Of a stretch of DNA of 64,000 nt, positions 14,701-23,493 are shown in pieces. Below the pieces are notes generated by a model, which was given only the letters and a program-made list of their open reading frames with translations, was not told the origin of the DNA and made no database searches. Origin of the DNA: Novosphingobium decolorationis (lineage in GTDB: Bacteria; Pseudomonadota; Alphaproteobacteria; Sphingomonadales; Sphingomonadaceae); contig NZ_CP054856.1 of NCBI RefSeq assembly GCF_018417475.1, positions 1,519,001 to 1,583,000 on the forward strand. Direction: 5' to 3'. Made by a program: the position numbers and the translations under genes. The first letter of the stretch is position 1. Every line of letters starts with the position of its first letter.

Positions 14701-16029
14701 TCAGGAACTTGGCGCAAGGGGAAGTCGCACCGTTGCGCGCAAGCCACCTTCGGCGCGGTTGCGCAGGTCGATCGTTCCGTTCTCCATGCGCACCGCGCGC
14801 TGGACGATGGGAAGGCCAAGGCCCATGCCCGCCGTATCGCGTGCACGCGCCGAATCGAGCCGGACGAAGGGCTGCATCGCATCGGCAATGCGCTCTTCCG
14901 GGATGCCCGGACCATCGTCCTCGACGACGATCTCCACCCCGTCCCCGTCCTTGCGCAGGTGCACGCGCACGTTGCCCCCGTAATGCAGCGCGTTCTCGAT
15001 GAGATTGGAAAGCGCGCGCCGGATCTGCACCGGACGAGCCCGCACCACGGCATGGGAGGCCCCCTCGTAGGTCGCATCCGCGCCGTGGTCGGCCTGGGTG
15101 TCGACGAGGGTCTGGGCCATGACGGCGACGTCGATGCGCTCGGTCGGGATCGCCTCACCGCCGGTGTCGACATAGGCCTGGATCGATTCGATGAGCATGC
15201 GCATCTCGTCGATGTCGCGCGACATCCCCTCGCGCATGTCGGGCGCGAGGCGCTCGTCGTCGAGACGCAGGCGCATACGCGCGAGCGGCGTCTTCAGGTC
15301 ATGCCCGATCGCCAGCATCGTCTGCGTGCGATCATTGAGCGACTGATGGATGCGCTCCTGCATGGCGTTCATCGCGCGGATGAGCTGGCGCATCTCGTCC
15401 GGCCCGCGTTCGGGCACGAGGCGCAGCGGTCCTGAACCGAACTCGTGGGTCGCCCCGATCACCGCGCGCAAGGGGCCAAGTGCGGCGCGCAGCAGCACCC
15501 AGGCCAGCAGGATCAGGAGCAGCGTCGGCAGGATCATGCTCGCCAGCCGTCCCGCCGTCAGCTTCCAGGCCGCGTTGGCGTGGGTGTGGAACTTCAGGAC
15601 GCTGCTGTCGGCCAGCAGCATCGAGCCCCCGATATTGCCGCGCCCGGGCACCTCGTCGAGATGGAGCTCGATGTCCGAGCGCACAAGGTCGGGCTCGAAG
15701 GCGACGACCTGCTCGCGCAGCTTGGCCAGCCCCACAGGCCCCCGGTAGCGGCGGCTGGAGGGGATCCATTCGAGCGTGAAGCGCGAGGTGCTGAGCGCCC
15801 TGGTCACCTGCGGGCGCGCCTCGGGCGCCACCCGCTCCACCGCCCGCGAGGCCAGCAGCAGGTTCTCGGCAATGCGTTCGGCATCGTCGCGCCGCAGCTC
15901 GAAGGAATTGGCGCTCTCGAACAGGAGCGTGTTGGCCGCGAAATCGACCAGCGCAACCAGCAGGAGCACGGCCAGCAGGCGCTCGGGCAATCCCAGGCGC
16001 CGGACGAAGGCCAGCCCCCGCTGAAGCAT
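14701..16029 (-). CDS. Sensor histidine kinase (EnvZ-like)
   Basis: A 442-residue membrane sensor kinase. TM1 is at residues ~16-37 (LLAVLLLVALVDFAANTLLF), a periplasmic sensor follows to ~150, TM2 is at ~155-178, and a HAMP linker comes next. The H-box IGHDLKTPLARMRLR carries the phospho-accepting His near residue 243. The ATP-binding domain shows the N-box NLIENALHYGG, VEDDGPGIP and GMGLGLPIV. The start overlaps the response-regulator stop (TGATG), so the two are co-translated. The signal is unknown. Confidence 0.92.
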   Translation of the reverse strand: MLQRGLAFVRRLGLPERLLAVLLLVALVDFAANTLLFESANSFELRRDDAERIAENLLLASRAVERVAPEARPQVTRALSTSRFTLEWIPSSRRYRGPVGLAKLREQVVAFEPDLVRSDIELHLDEVPGRGNIGGSMLLADSSVLKFHTHANAAWKLTAGRLASMILPTLLLILLAWVLLRAALGPLRAVIGATHEFGSGPLRLVPERGPDEMRQLIRAMNAMQERIHQSLNDRTQTMLAIGHDLKTPLARMRLRLDDERLAPDMREGMSRDIDEMRMLIESIQAYVDTGGEAIPTERIDVAVMAQTLVDTQADHGADATYEGASHAVVRARPVQIRRALSNLIENALHYGGNVRVHLRKDGDGVEIVVEDDGPGIPEERIADAMQPFVRLDSARARDTAGMGLGLPIVQRAVRMENGTIDLRNRAEGGLRATVRLPLAPSS

Positions 16030-16811
16030 CAGAGACGGGTCACTTCGGCCCGGAACATGTAGCCCACGCCGCGCACGGTCACGATCGGCGATTCGCCGCC
16101 CTCGGCCTGGAGCTTGCGGCGCAGGCGGCTGACCAGCACGTCGATGCTGCGATCCGAACTGTCACCGATGCGCGAGCGCGAGAGTTCCATCAGCCGCTCC
16201 CGGCCGAGCACGCGCTGGGGATAGCCCAGGAACGTGGAGAGCAGGTCGAACTCCGCGCCGGTCAGGTCGACGATGGCGCCATCGGGCGAGCGCAGTTCGC
16301 GCCGGGCCTGCGACAGCTGCCAGCCATCGAAGGTGATGGTGTCGGCCGAACGGGTATCGCCCCCGAAATCGGCGACGCTTTCGCCCACGGTGTTGCCCCG
16401 GCGCAGGACCGCGCTGACGCGGGCGGCCAGCTCGCGCGTGCTGAAGGGCTTGGCAAGGTAGTCGTCGGCGCCCAGCTCAAGGCCAAGCACCCGGTCCTCC
16501 TCGCTGCCGCGCGCGCTGATGAAGATGATGGGAATGTCGCTCTCGCGGCGCAGGCGGCGGAACAGGTCGAAGCCGCTGGTGCCCGGCAGCATGATGTCGA
16601 GCACGACAAGGCTGACCGGGGATTCGCGCAAGGTCACCCACATCTCCGCGCCGGTGGCCGCGGTGAGCACGTTGAAGCCGCTCTGGCGCAGCGCGCGGGC
16701 GGTCAGCGTGCGCAGCGCGCCGTCGTCCTCGACCAGGAGAACGGTGGCGGGGCCGGACTGCGGCGGGCTGGAAAAGGTATTGGTGGAGGACACGTTCATC
16801 GGCTCAAGCAT
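16029..16811 (-). CDS. OmpR/PhoB-family response regulator
   Basis: A 260-residue transcription factor. The receiver domain opens with VLLVEDDGALRTL (acidic pair), has the phosphorylated Asp in LVVLDIMLPG near residue 69, and the switch Lys in YLAKPFSTREL. The winged-helix DNA-binding domain ends with RVLGRERLMEL..DVLVSRLRRKL and VRGVGYMF. ATG at 16811 has AGAGAAG upstream; the ATG at 16799 is an alternative. First gene of the operon with the kinase. Confidence 0.93.
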   Translation of the reverse strand: MLEPMNVSSTNTFSSPPQSGPATVLLVEDDGALRTLTARALRQSGFNVLTAATGAEMWVTLRESPVSLVVLDIMLPGTSGFDLFRRLRRESDIPIIFISARGSEEDRVLGLELGADDYLAKPFSTRELAARVSAVLRRGNTVGESVADFGGDTRSADTITFDGWQLSQARRELRSPDGAIVDLTGAEFDLLSTFLGYPQRVLGRERLMELSRSRIGDSSDRSIDVLVSRLRRKLQAEGGESPIVTVRGVGYMFRAEVTRL

Positions 16812-17269
16812 CTGGTTCTTCTCTGGCTATACCCCCACCCGATTCCGGACGCAAACGGGATGAGAGGAGTAAAGGACGGGAGGAAAACGAAATTCCCCGG
16901 GAGAGGCTCCCGGGTCCGCATCCGACGAAGGAAAACGGCCACCTTTCGTCAGGATAGCCGTCCCCGCGCGAGAGGATTTCACTCGGGCAGGCCAGCCACG
17001 CGCGGCTCCGGGCGTCCTCCCCGGCCCCGACGTCGCGGCCCTGTCCGGCCCCTTTCCCCGGCAGCCGAAGCTGCCCCAGAGGCATGGAACGCGTGCCCCT
17101 CTTCGCAATGGGCAGGCGCATTTCTGGACACGTGCAGTGTCGATCCACCGTCCGAAATGTAACGAAGTGTTGCTGAATACCGAAAAAGAGATGTTCCGAC
17201 CCATAACGGCGTCCGTTTCCCGTGGCCGCAAGGACTTGCCAGCCGCCTCGAGGCCCGCCAAGCGGAGCC
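16812..17269. promoter_or_regulatory. Divergent intergenic region between response regulator and trmL, with motif copy 2
   Basis: 458 bases without a convincing gene. At 17156-17176 lies the second copy of the AATGTAACGAAGT motif, followed by G TTGCTGA. The stretch should hold the promoters of both flanking genes; no clear -35/-10 pairs can be named. Confidence 0.5.
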
Positions 17270-17722
17270 ATGCGCATTGCTCTCTACGAACCCGAGATTG
17301 CCGGCAACGTCGGCGCCATCCTGCGCCTGGGCGCGTGCCTGGGGACAGCCATCGACCTCATCGAGCCCATGGGCTTTGCCTGGGACGACCGACGGGTCCG
17401 CCGCGCGGCGATGGACTACATCGACCATGTCGACTTCACCCGTCACGCCGACTTCGCCGCCTTCCAGGGCGCGCATGCTGGGCAGCGACGCGTGCTCTTC
17501 ACCACCAAGGCGACGATGTCCGCCTATGCCTTCGACTACCGCGCGGACGACATCCTGCTGTTCGGCAAGGAAAGCGCAGGGGTACCCGACACGATTGCGC
17601 AGGTGTGCGATGCCCAGGTGCGCATTCCCCTGCGTGCCCAAGTGCGCTCGCTCAACCTGGCGACTGCGGCCGCGCTGGCGCTGGGCGAAGCGCTGCGCCA
17701 GACAGGCGCCCTGCCCGGCTGA
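17270..17722 (+). CDS. trmL: tRNA (cytidine/uridine-34-2'-O)-methyltransferase TrmL
   Basis: A 150-residue SPOUT methyltransferase, methylating the wobble ribose of tRNA-Leu. MRIALYEPEIAGNVGAILR is the TrmL opening (family motif 1). LFGKESAGVP and IPLRAQVRSLNLATAAALALGEALRQ form the knotted SAM-binding region. The ATG at 17270 follows AGCGGAG. Length and motifs match TrmL closely. Confidence 0.93.
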   Translation: MRIALYEPEIAGNVGAILRLGACLGTAIDLIEPMGFAWDDRRVRRAAMDYIDHVDFTRHADFAAFQGAHAGQRRVLFTTKATMSAYAFDYRADDILLFGKESAGVPDTIAQVCDAQVRIPLRAQVRSLNLATAAALALGEALRQTGALPG

Positions 17723-17728
17723 GACGCC

Positions 17729-19567
17729 TCAGCGCACCGCGCTGGCCTCGGCTTCCTCACCCTCGCCGTCTCCCGGACTATCCCCGTCCATGGCCGCGGC
17801 GACCCGGTTGCGCCCTTCGCGCTTGGCCCGGTAGAGCGCTGCGTCCGCGTCGCGGTAGAAATCGCGAAAGGTCGGCAGGGGCGCGAAGGTCCCCTCGAGC
17901 GTCCGGTCCTTCTGCTCCGACACGCCGGCAAGGCCGATCGACACGGTCACCTTGCTTCCCGCCAGCACGCCGGTGTGCTCAATGCCCTCGACCGCGCGCC
18001 GCACACTGTCGGCAAAACGGCGCAGCGCAAAGCCCGACATGCCCGCCACGGCCATCGCGAATTCCTCGCCGCCCAGACGCGCGACGCGGCAGAAAGGTCC
18101 CTCGCGCGCGCCCAGAACCTGCGCAATGGCAACCAGCACGTCATCGCCGATGTCGTGCCCATAGGTGTCGTTGACCAGCTTGAAACGGTCGACATCGAAG
18201 AGCAGCAGCGCAAAGGAAGCCCCCTCCCGGTCCGCCGCCTCGAGCATGGGCGCGATGGCCTCCATGAAGCCGCGGCGGTTGCGCAGGCCCGTCAGCGGGT
18301 CGAGGCGCGCCTGGGCCTGGGCCTGGGCCTCGCTGCGCAGCGCCAGATCGCGCTCGATACGCACCTGCCCACTGGCCCGCGAGATCGCGACCGCCAGCAG
18401 GATGGTCTGCCAGGCCGCCGCGCACAGCACCAGGATCTGCGAGCCCGCGCCATAGAACCAGACGTCGATGTCGGCGAACTCGATGAGCCCGAGCGTCGCC
18501 ATCGGCAGCGCCCAGGCCGCGGTGTAGAGCCGCGCCTTGCGGCTGCCCCGCCGCCAGGCGAGCGCAAGGCACAGCGCCACCAGCAGCAAGTCGAGGAGAA
18601 CCGCCACGCCCAGCAGGTTGGAGATCGTCGCGATCGGCCCCGTGCGCAGCAGCCCCAGGGGAATGCCGACAAGCGCGATCAGCCCTGCCAGGAGCAGTAC
18701 GGCCCGGCGCAAGCCCCGGGGCAGCTTGCCCTCTTCCAGCGCCGTGACCGCGCTCAGGGTTGCCAGCGCCACGGCGAAACAGGACAGCATGGTGCACACC
18801 TGCGCCGCCGGAGCCCCGGCCATTCCCGGCCAGATGAACAGCGCCAGCTGCGACCACAGGGCACCCCAGACGAACATCACGCCCGCCCAGCCACTCTGCC
18901 ACAGCGCGAACTGGCGGTGCGCGGTCAGCGCCAGCGTCAAGTTGTAGATTGCCCCCACCGCGAGCAGGACCAACGCGCCCCCCACTGCAACGGCGAGCGC
19001 CGTCGCCTGCCAGTTCAGATCCTCGACATCGACCAGCCGCAGCCGCAGCAGGCGGGCGCTGGCGAGCCGATCGAAACGCACCACGATATCGGCAAGCGGC
19101 TGGTCGCGCACCGGCGGCTCGAAGGCGATCTGCCCCCCGGCGCGCCAGTGCCCACCAAAGTCACCCTGCACCACCGACTGGCGCCGGACTTCGCCATCGG
19201 CGTAGCGGAAATAGACCTCGAGGCGATCGAAACGCGAGGTTCCCACCATCAGCACCGGGCCGCCCTCAGCGGCATGGTTGGCGCGGTCCCACTGGGCCAG
19301 GCCGATGCGGTACCACAGGCTGGAACGCTGGTAACGGCTGCGCTCGGGCGCCCCGTCCGCACAGGTGAAGTGCGGGAAACCCGCTTCCGGCGCCCCGGGA
19401 TGGGCCAGAGGCGTCACGGCATGGCACGTCGGGGCGAGTACATGTGACGTCGCGGCCGAAGCGGTGACCGGAAGCGCGAAGATGAGAAGGACAAGCAACA
19501 GCAGCAGTCCAGAAACATGCGTAGTTCTTTCAAAACGACGCAAAAAAGACATGCTGAGGCGAATCAT
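17729..19567 (-). CDS. Diguanylate cyclase with 7TMR-DISM sensor region
   Basis: A 612-residue membrane enzyme expected to make c-di-GMP. Order: signal/TM (SGLLLLLVLLIFALPVTASA), a periplasmic jelly-roll-like DISM domain (~40-190), seven hydrophobic segments (~195-410), then GGDEF. DPLTGLRNRRGF opens the GGDEF domain; the active site is GGEEF near residue 500. The allosteric I-site RxxD is missing: the residues at its place read GPFC. Product feedback inhibition is therefore not expected. A second ATG (MSFLRRF) at 19552 is possible. It could supply c-di-GMP to the PilZ-containing BcsA encoded at 29.2 kb (inference). Confidence 0.9.
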   Translation of the reverse strand: MIRLSMSFLRRFERTTHVSGLLLLLVLLIFALPVTASAATSHVLAPTCHAVTPLAHPGAPEAGFPHFTCADGAPERSRYQRSSLWYRIGLAQWDRANHAAEGGPVLMVGTSRFDRLEVYFRYADGEVRRQSVVQGDFGGHWRAGGQIAFEPPVRDQPLADIVVRFDRLASARLLRLRLVDVEDLNWQATALAVAVGGALVLLAVGAIYNLTLALTAHRQFALWQSGWAGVMFVWGALWSQLALFIWPGMAGAPAAQVCTMLSCFAVALATLSAVTALEEGKLPRGLRRAVLLLAGLIALVGIPLGLLRTGPIATISNLLGVAVLLDLLLVALCLALAWRRGSRKARLYTAAWALPMATLGLIEFADIDVWFYGAGSQILVLCAAAWQTILLAVAISRASGQVRIERDLALRSEAQAQAQARLDPLTGLRNRRGFMEAIAPMLEAADREGASFALLLFDVDRFKLVNDTYGHDIGDDVLVAIAQVLGAREGPFCRVARLGGEEFAMAVAGMSGFALRRFADSVRRAVEGIEHTGVLAGSKVTVSIGLAGVSEQKDRTLEGTFAPLPTFRDFYRDADAALYRAKREGRNRVAAAMDGDSPGDGEGEEAEASAVR

Positions 19568-19783
19568 TGCGCATCCACTAATGCGATACTTTTACCTACG
19601 AAAGTCTTACCTGCACGGTTCTTGAGAGAACGTGGCGCGCAACAGCCCGCCTTACCCCTGCCTCGCCCCACCCCCGCACACGCTGAATTCAGTCGGCATT
19701 CAGTCCCGCCCCGCTAGCCCCAGCGGCATCACGGCCCGCCGAACCCGCCGTATTTGGCCGGCACAGGAAGGGAGCTGAATTTG

Positions 19784-20278
19784 ATGAAATCTGCGTTTCG
19801 AAACATTGGCTTGAAGCTGGGAATTGGCGCCGCGGCGGCGGCCGGTGCCCTGCTCGCCGCCACCCCGGCCATGGCCCGCGACCGGTACCGCGACGGCGGC
19901 AACGACGCCGCCATTGCCATCGGAGCGGGCGTACTGGGGCTTGCCGTGGGTGCGGCCCTCGCGGACCGCGACGACCGCTATTACTATGATCGTGACTGGT
20001 ACCCCTCGCGCCGCTACGTCACCGTTCGCGGACGCCCCGGCTACTATTACTACTACGCCGACCGCCCCAACCGGTATTACCGCGACCGCTATTACAGCCG
20101 ATACTACGCGCCTTATTACCGCAGCCATCGCCGTGACTGGCGTGCGCCCCGTCACCATGCCCGCCGCGACTGGCGCCGGGGTGGGCGCGACTGGCGTGGC
20201 GGTCGGCACTATTCGCGCCGTCATGGACGGCACCACGATCGCGGCCGGCACGGCCATCACCGGCGCGGCCGGCGCTGA
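19784..20278 (+). CDS. Arg/Tyr-rich exported protein with glycine-zipper segment
   Basis: A 164-residue protein of unknown function. A signal peptide (MKSAFRNIGLKLG...ATPAMARD) is followed by a short glycine-zipper-like hydrophobic segment (AIAIGAGVLGLAVGAALAD), then ~110 residues made mostly of Tyr, Arg, His and Asp (YYYDRDW, GYYYYYADR, RRHGRHHDRGRHGHHRRGRR). Such proteins are common in sphingomonads and resemble RcnB-like or surface-antigen-like exported proteins. ATG at 19784 follows GGGAG. Confidence 0.7.
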   Translation: MKSAFRNIGLKLGIGAAAAAGALLAATPAMARDRYRDGGNDAAIAIGAGVLGLAVGAALADRDDRYYYDRDWYPSRRYVTVRGRPGYYYYYADRPNRYYRDRYYSRYYAPYYRSHRRDWRAPRHHARRDWRRGGRDWRGGRHYSRRHGRHHDRGRHGHHRRGRR

Positions 20279-20400
20279 GCCTGGCAGGCGGCGGGCGCGG
20301 TTGCCACGCCTCGAGATGAGAGGGCGGCAACCGCGTACGCGCGCAAAGCGCGCCGCAGCCCCTCGCCAAGTCCGCCTGCGGGCGCTATGGGCCGCCCACC

Positions 20401-21552
20401 ATGGATATTTCCGACCTTCGCATCGCCCTGTTCTCGGGCAACTACAATTACGTTCGTGATGGCGCCAACCAGGCGCTCAACCGCCTCGTCGACTACCTGC
20501 TCCGCCAGGGTGCGAAGGTACGTGTCTATGCCCCCGTCGTGGAGGAGCCCGCCTTCCCGGCGACCGGCGACCTTGTCGGCGTGGGCGCCCTGCCGATCCC
20601 GGGCCGCGCCGAATACCGCGTGCCGCTCGCCATTGCCGGCAAGGCGCGCCGCGATCTCAAGGCCTTCGCCCCCAACGTGGTGCATGTCTCCTCCCCCGAC
20701 CCGGTCGGCCACCGGGCCGTGACCTGGGCGCGCAAGCGCGACCTGCCCGTGCTGGCCTCGGTGCACACCCGGTTCGAGACGTACCTGCGCTATTACAACA
20801 TGGCCTGGGGCGAGCCGGTGATCGAGGCGATCCTGCGCCGCTTCTACCGCCGCTGCGACGCGCTGGTGGCCCCGTCCGAATCGATGGCCCAGCTCCTGCG
20901 CGAACAGCGCATGAACTACGACGTCACGATCTGGTCGCGCGGAGTCGATCGCACGACCTTCAACCCCGAACGCCGCGACATGGAATGGCGCCGCAGCCTG
21001 GGCATCGCCGACCACGAGGTCGCGATCGGCTTCCTGGGCCGCCTCGTCATGGAAAAGGGGCTCGACGTCTACGCCGACACCCTCGACGACCTGCGCCGCC
21101 GGGGCGTCCCCTTCAAGGTCATCGTCATCGGCGAGGGGCCCGCGCGCGAATGGTTCGAAAGCCGCCTGCCGGACGGCGCCTTCGTCGGCTTCCAGCAGGG
21201 CGCGGACCTTGGCCGCGCGGTGGCCTCGATGGACGTCCTGTTCAACCCGTCTGTCACCGAGACTTTCGGCAACGTCACGCTCGAGGTCATGGCCTGCGGC
21301 CTGCCCGTCGTCGCAGCGGCCGCTACCGGCAGCCAGAGCCTGGTCGCCGACGGGATCTCGGGACGGCTGGTGCCGCCGGGCGCGGTCAGCCAGTTCTCCG
21401 AGGCCATTCGCGCCTACATCGAGGACCCGGCCCTGCGCCGCGCCCACGGCCAGGCCGGGGCCCTGCGCGCCAACGATTTCGACTGGGACAAGATCAACCA
21501 GGCCGTCGCCGACACCTACCTGCGCCTCATCCGCCAGCGCGCGAGGGGCTAG
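20401..21552 (+). CDS. GT4-family glycosyltransferase (MgtA/PimB-like)
   Basis: A 383-residue GT-B glycosyltransferase. The N-terminal acceptor domain starts LRIALFSGNYNYVRDGAN and includes HVSSPDPVGHRA and SVHTRFETY. The donor domain has GRLVMEKGLDVYADTL and the E-x7-E motif in NPSVTETFGNVTLEVMACGLPVVA. It most resembles GDP-mannose-dependent alpha-mannosyltransferases of glycolipid synthesis (MgtA type), but donor and acceptor are not certain. No TM segments; probably membrane-associated from the cytosol. Confidence 0.87.
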   Translation: MDISDLRIALFSGNYNYVRDGANQALNRLVDYLLRQGAKVRVYAPVVEEPAFPATGDLVGVGALPIPGRAEYRVPLAIAGKARRDLKAFAPNVVHVSSPDPVGHRAVTWARKRDLPVLASVHTRFETYLRYYNMAWGEPVIEAILRRFYRRCDALVAPSESMAQLLREQRMNYDVTIWSRGVDRTTFNPERRDMEWRRSLGIADHEVAIGFLGRLVMEKGLDVYADTLDDLRRRGVPFKVIVIGEGPAREWFESRLPDGAFVGFQQGADLGRAVASMDVLFNPSVTETFGNVTLEVMACGLPVVAAAATGSQSLVADGISGRLVPPGAVSQFSEAIRAYIEDPALRRAHGQAGALRANDFDWDKINQAVADTYLRLIRQRARG

Positions 21553-21573
21553 GGCACGGGGGCGTGGCCTGTA

Positions 21574-22002
21574 TCAGCGCAGCACCCCCGCCCGCAGCAT
21601 CCGCAGCGAGAAGACCAGCAGGGCAAGCGCGATCAGCCAGATCGCGCCGCTGATCGCGACGTCCGCGCTGCTGCTCGCGGGTGCCTCGGCATCGCTCCAC
21701 TGGGTGACACTTGTCACCGCAAGGCCCAGGAGCGAGACCCCGAAGGCCGACGCGGCCAGCCGCGCCCGGCGCAGGAGCAGCAGCGCCCCCGCCAGCCCGC
21801 CGCCCACGCCCAGCGCCCAGAACCCCACCAGCCACAACGGCAAGGTGTCGAGGTAGGCCACATATTCGCGCGGGAACGCGGACAGGTACCCCGCGTTGCG
21901 GGTGACCGTCATGAGATAGTCCAAACAGCCAAAGCCGTTCCAGATGACGGCGACGACCGCCACGGTCCAATACCAGGCCGGAACCCGTGCCTTATTCACC
22001 AT
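21574..22002 (-). CDS. Small four-TM membrane protein of unknown function
   Basis: A 142-residue protein with four hydrophobic segments (VPAWYWTVAVVAVIWNGFGC; LPLWLVGFWALGVGGGL; ASAFGVSLLGLAVTSV; AISGAIWLIALALLVFSLRML). The WNxxGCxDYLMTVTRN motif after TM1 occurs in a family of uncharacterised alphaproteobacterial membrane proteins. ATG at 22002 with GCGAGGTG upstream. It converges with the glycosyltransferase gene. Confidence 0.65.
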   Translation of the reverse strand: MVNKARVPAWYWTVAVVAVIWNGFGCLDYLMTVTRNAGYLSAFPREYVAYLDTLPLWLVGFWALGVGGGLAGALLLLRRARLAASAFGVSLLGLAVTSVTQWSDAEAPASSSADVAISGAIWLIALALLVFSLRMLRAGVLR

Positions 22003-22165
22003 ACGCACCTCGCTCGCGGCCCTGACTTGCGCAGTTGTCCAAATTTTGCCGCAGCCGCCCCGTCTTGGCAACCCGCGGCGCGCTCACGCACTTTTTCGGG
22101 GTAAGGCGCTGTTTCGCCGCGCCGGGACCGATGCAATCGCGCGCGCAACGCGCTAGGGAACCGCC

Positions 22166-23488
22166 ATGGCTGACCTGTTCGGAGATGATCTGCCCCCGCC
22201 CGAGAGCGAGGAACCGCTGGCCGAGGACGCCCCGCTGGCCGACCGCCTGCGCCCACGCACGCTGGACGACGTGGTGGGCCAGGAGCACCTGACCGGGCCC
22301 GAAGGCGCGATCGGGCGCATGGTGGCCGCGGGCAAGCTCTCCTCGATGATCCTGTGGGGCCCGCCCGGCACCGGCAAGACCAGCACCTCGCGCCTCTTGG
22401 CCAAGGCGGTGGGCATGCGCTTCGCCGCAGTCTCGGCCGTGTTCTCGGGCGTCGCGGACTTGCGCAAGGCCTTTGCCGAAGCGGAAACGGCAGCCAGGGC
22501 GGGCCAGCGCACGCTGCTTTTCGTGGATGAGATCCACCGCTTCAACCGCGCCCAGCAGGACGGCTTCCTGCCTTTTGTCGAACGCGGCACGGTCACGCTG
22601 GTGGGCGCGACCACCGAGAACCCCAGTTTCGCCCTCAACGCAGCGCTTCTCAGCCGCGCGCAGGTGCTCGTCCTCAACCGTCTCGACGAGATGGCGCTCT
22701 CCATGCTGCTCGCCAAGGCCGAAGCGCTGGAAGGCCCCCTCCCCCTCACCGACGAGGCGCGCGCGGCCCTTATCGCCACGGCCGATGGCGACGGGCGTTT
22801 CCTGCTCAACCAGGCCGAAACGCTCTACGCCGCGCACATCGAGGAACCGCTGGGCCCGGGCCCGCTCGGCAAGTTCCTGCAGCGGCGCATGGCGGTCTAC
22901 GACAAGGACCGCGACGGGCACTACAACCTCATCTCGGCCTTTCACAAGTCGGTGCGCGGTTCCGACCCGCAGGCCGCGCTCTACTACATGGCGCGCATGC
23001 TGGTAGCGGGCGAGGAGCCGCTCTACATCCTGCGCCGCCTCGCCGCGATCGCGAGCGAGGACATCGGCCTCGCCGATCCGCAGGCGATGGTCCAGGTCAT
23101 GGCCGCCAAGCAGTCCTTCGAGTTTCTCGGCTCGCCCGAAGGCGAACTCCCGCTCGCCCAGGCGGTGATCTATTGCGCCAGCGCGCCCAAGTCGAACGCG
23201 GCCTGCCTGGCCAAGGGCATCGCCATGGAGGTCGCGCGCGAGACCGGATCGGTGGCCCCGCCCATGAATATCCTGAACGCGCCAACCAAGATGATGAAGG
23301 ACATGGGCTACGGCGCGGCCTACCATTACGACCACGACCAGCCCGATGCCTTTTCGGGCGACAACTACTGGCCCGACGGCGTGCCCGCGCAGGAGTTCTA
23401 CAAACCCAACGAACGCGGCTTCGAGCGCGAACTGAAGAAGCGCCTCGAATGGTGGCAGAAGAAGCGCGTCGAGCGGCGCGGCGGCTGA
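22166..23488 (+). CDS. rarA: Replication-associated recombination protein A (RarA/MgsA)
   Basis: A 440-residue AAA+ ATPase acting at stalled replication forks. ADRLRPRTLDDVVGQEHLTGP is the family opening. Walker A is GPPGTGKTS (residues ~67-75), Walker B is LLFVDEIHRFN, sensor 1 is GATTENPSF. The C-terminal MgsA-C tetramerisation domain contains DPQAALYYMARML and DIGLADPQAM. Length is normal. The next gene starts six bases after the stop. Confidence 0.94.
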   Translation: MADLFGDDLPPPESEEPLAEDAPLADRLRPRTLDDVVGQEHLTGPEGAIGRMVAAGKLSSMILWGPPGTGKTSTSRLLAKAVGMRFAAVSAVFSGVADLRKAFAEAETAARAGQRTLLFVDEIHRFNRAQQDGFLPFVERGTVTLVGATTENPSFALNAALLSRAQVLVLNRLDEMALSMLLAKAEALEGPLPLTDEARAALIATADGDGRFLLNQAETLYAAHIEEPLGPGPLGKFLQRRMAVYDKDRDGHYNLISAFHKSVRGSDPQAALYYMARMLVAGEEPLYILRRLAAIASEDIGLADPQAMVQVMAAKQSFEFLGSPEGELPLAQAVIYCASAPKSNAACLAKGIAMEVARETGSVAPPMNILNAPTKMMKDMGYGAAYHYDHDQPDAFSGDNYWPDGVPAQEFYKPNERGFERELKKRLEWWQKKRVERRGG

Positions 23489-23493
23489 TCGCG

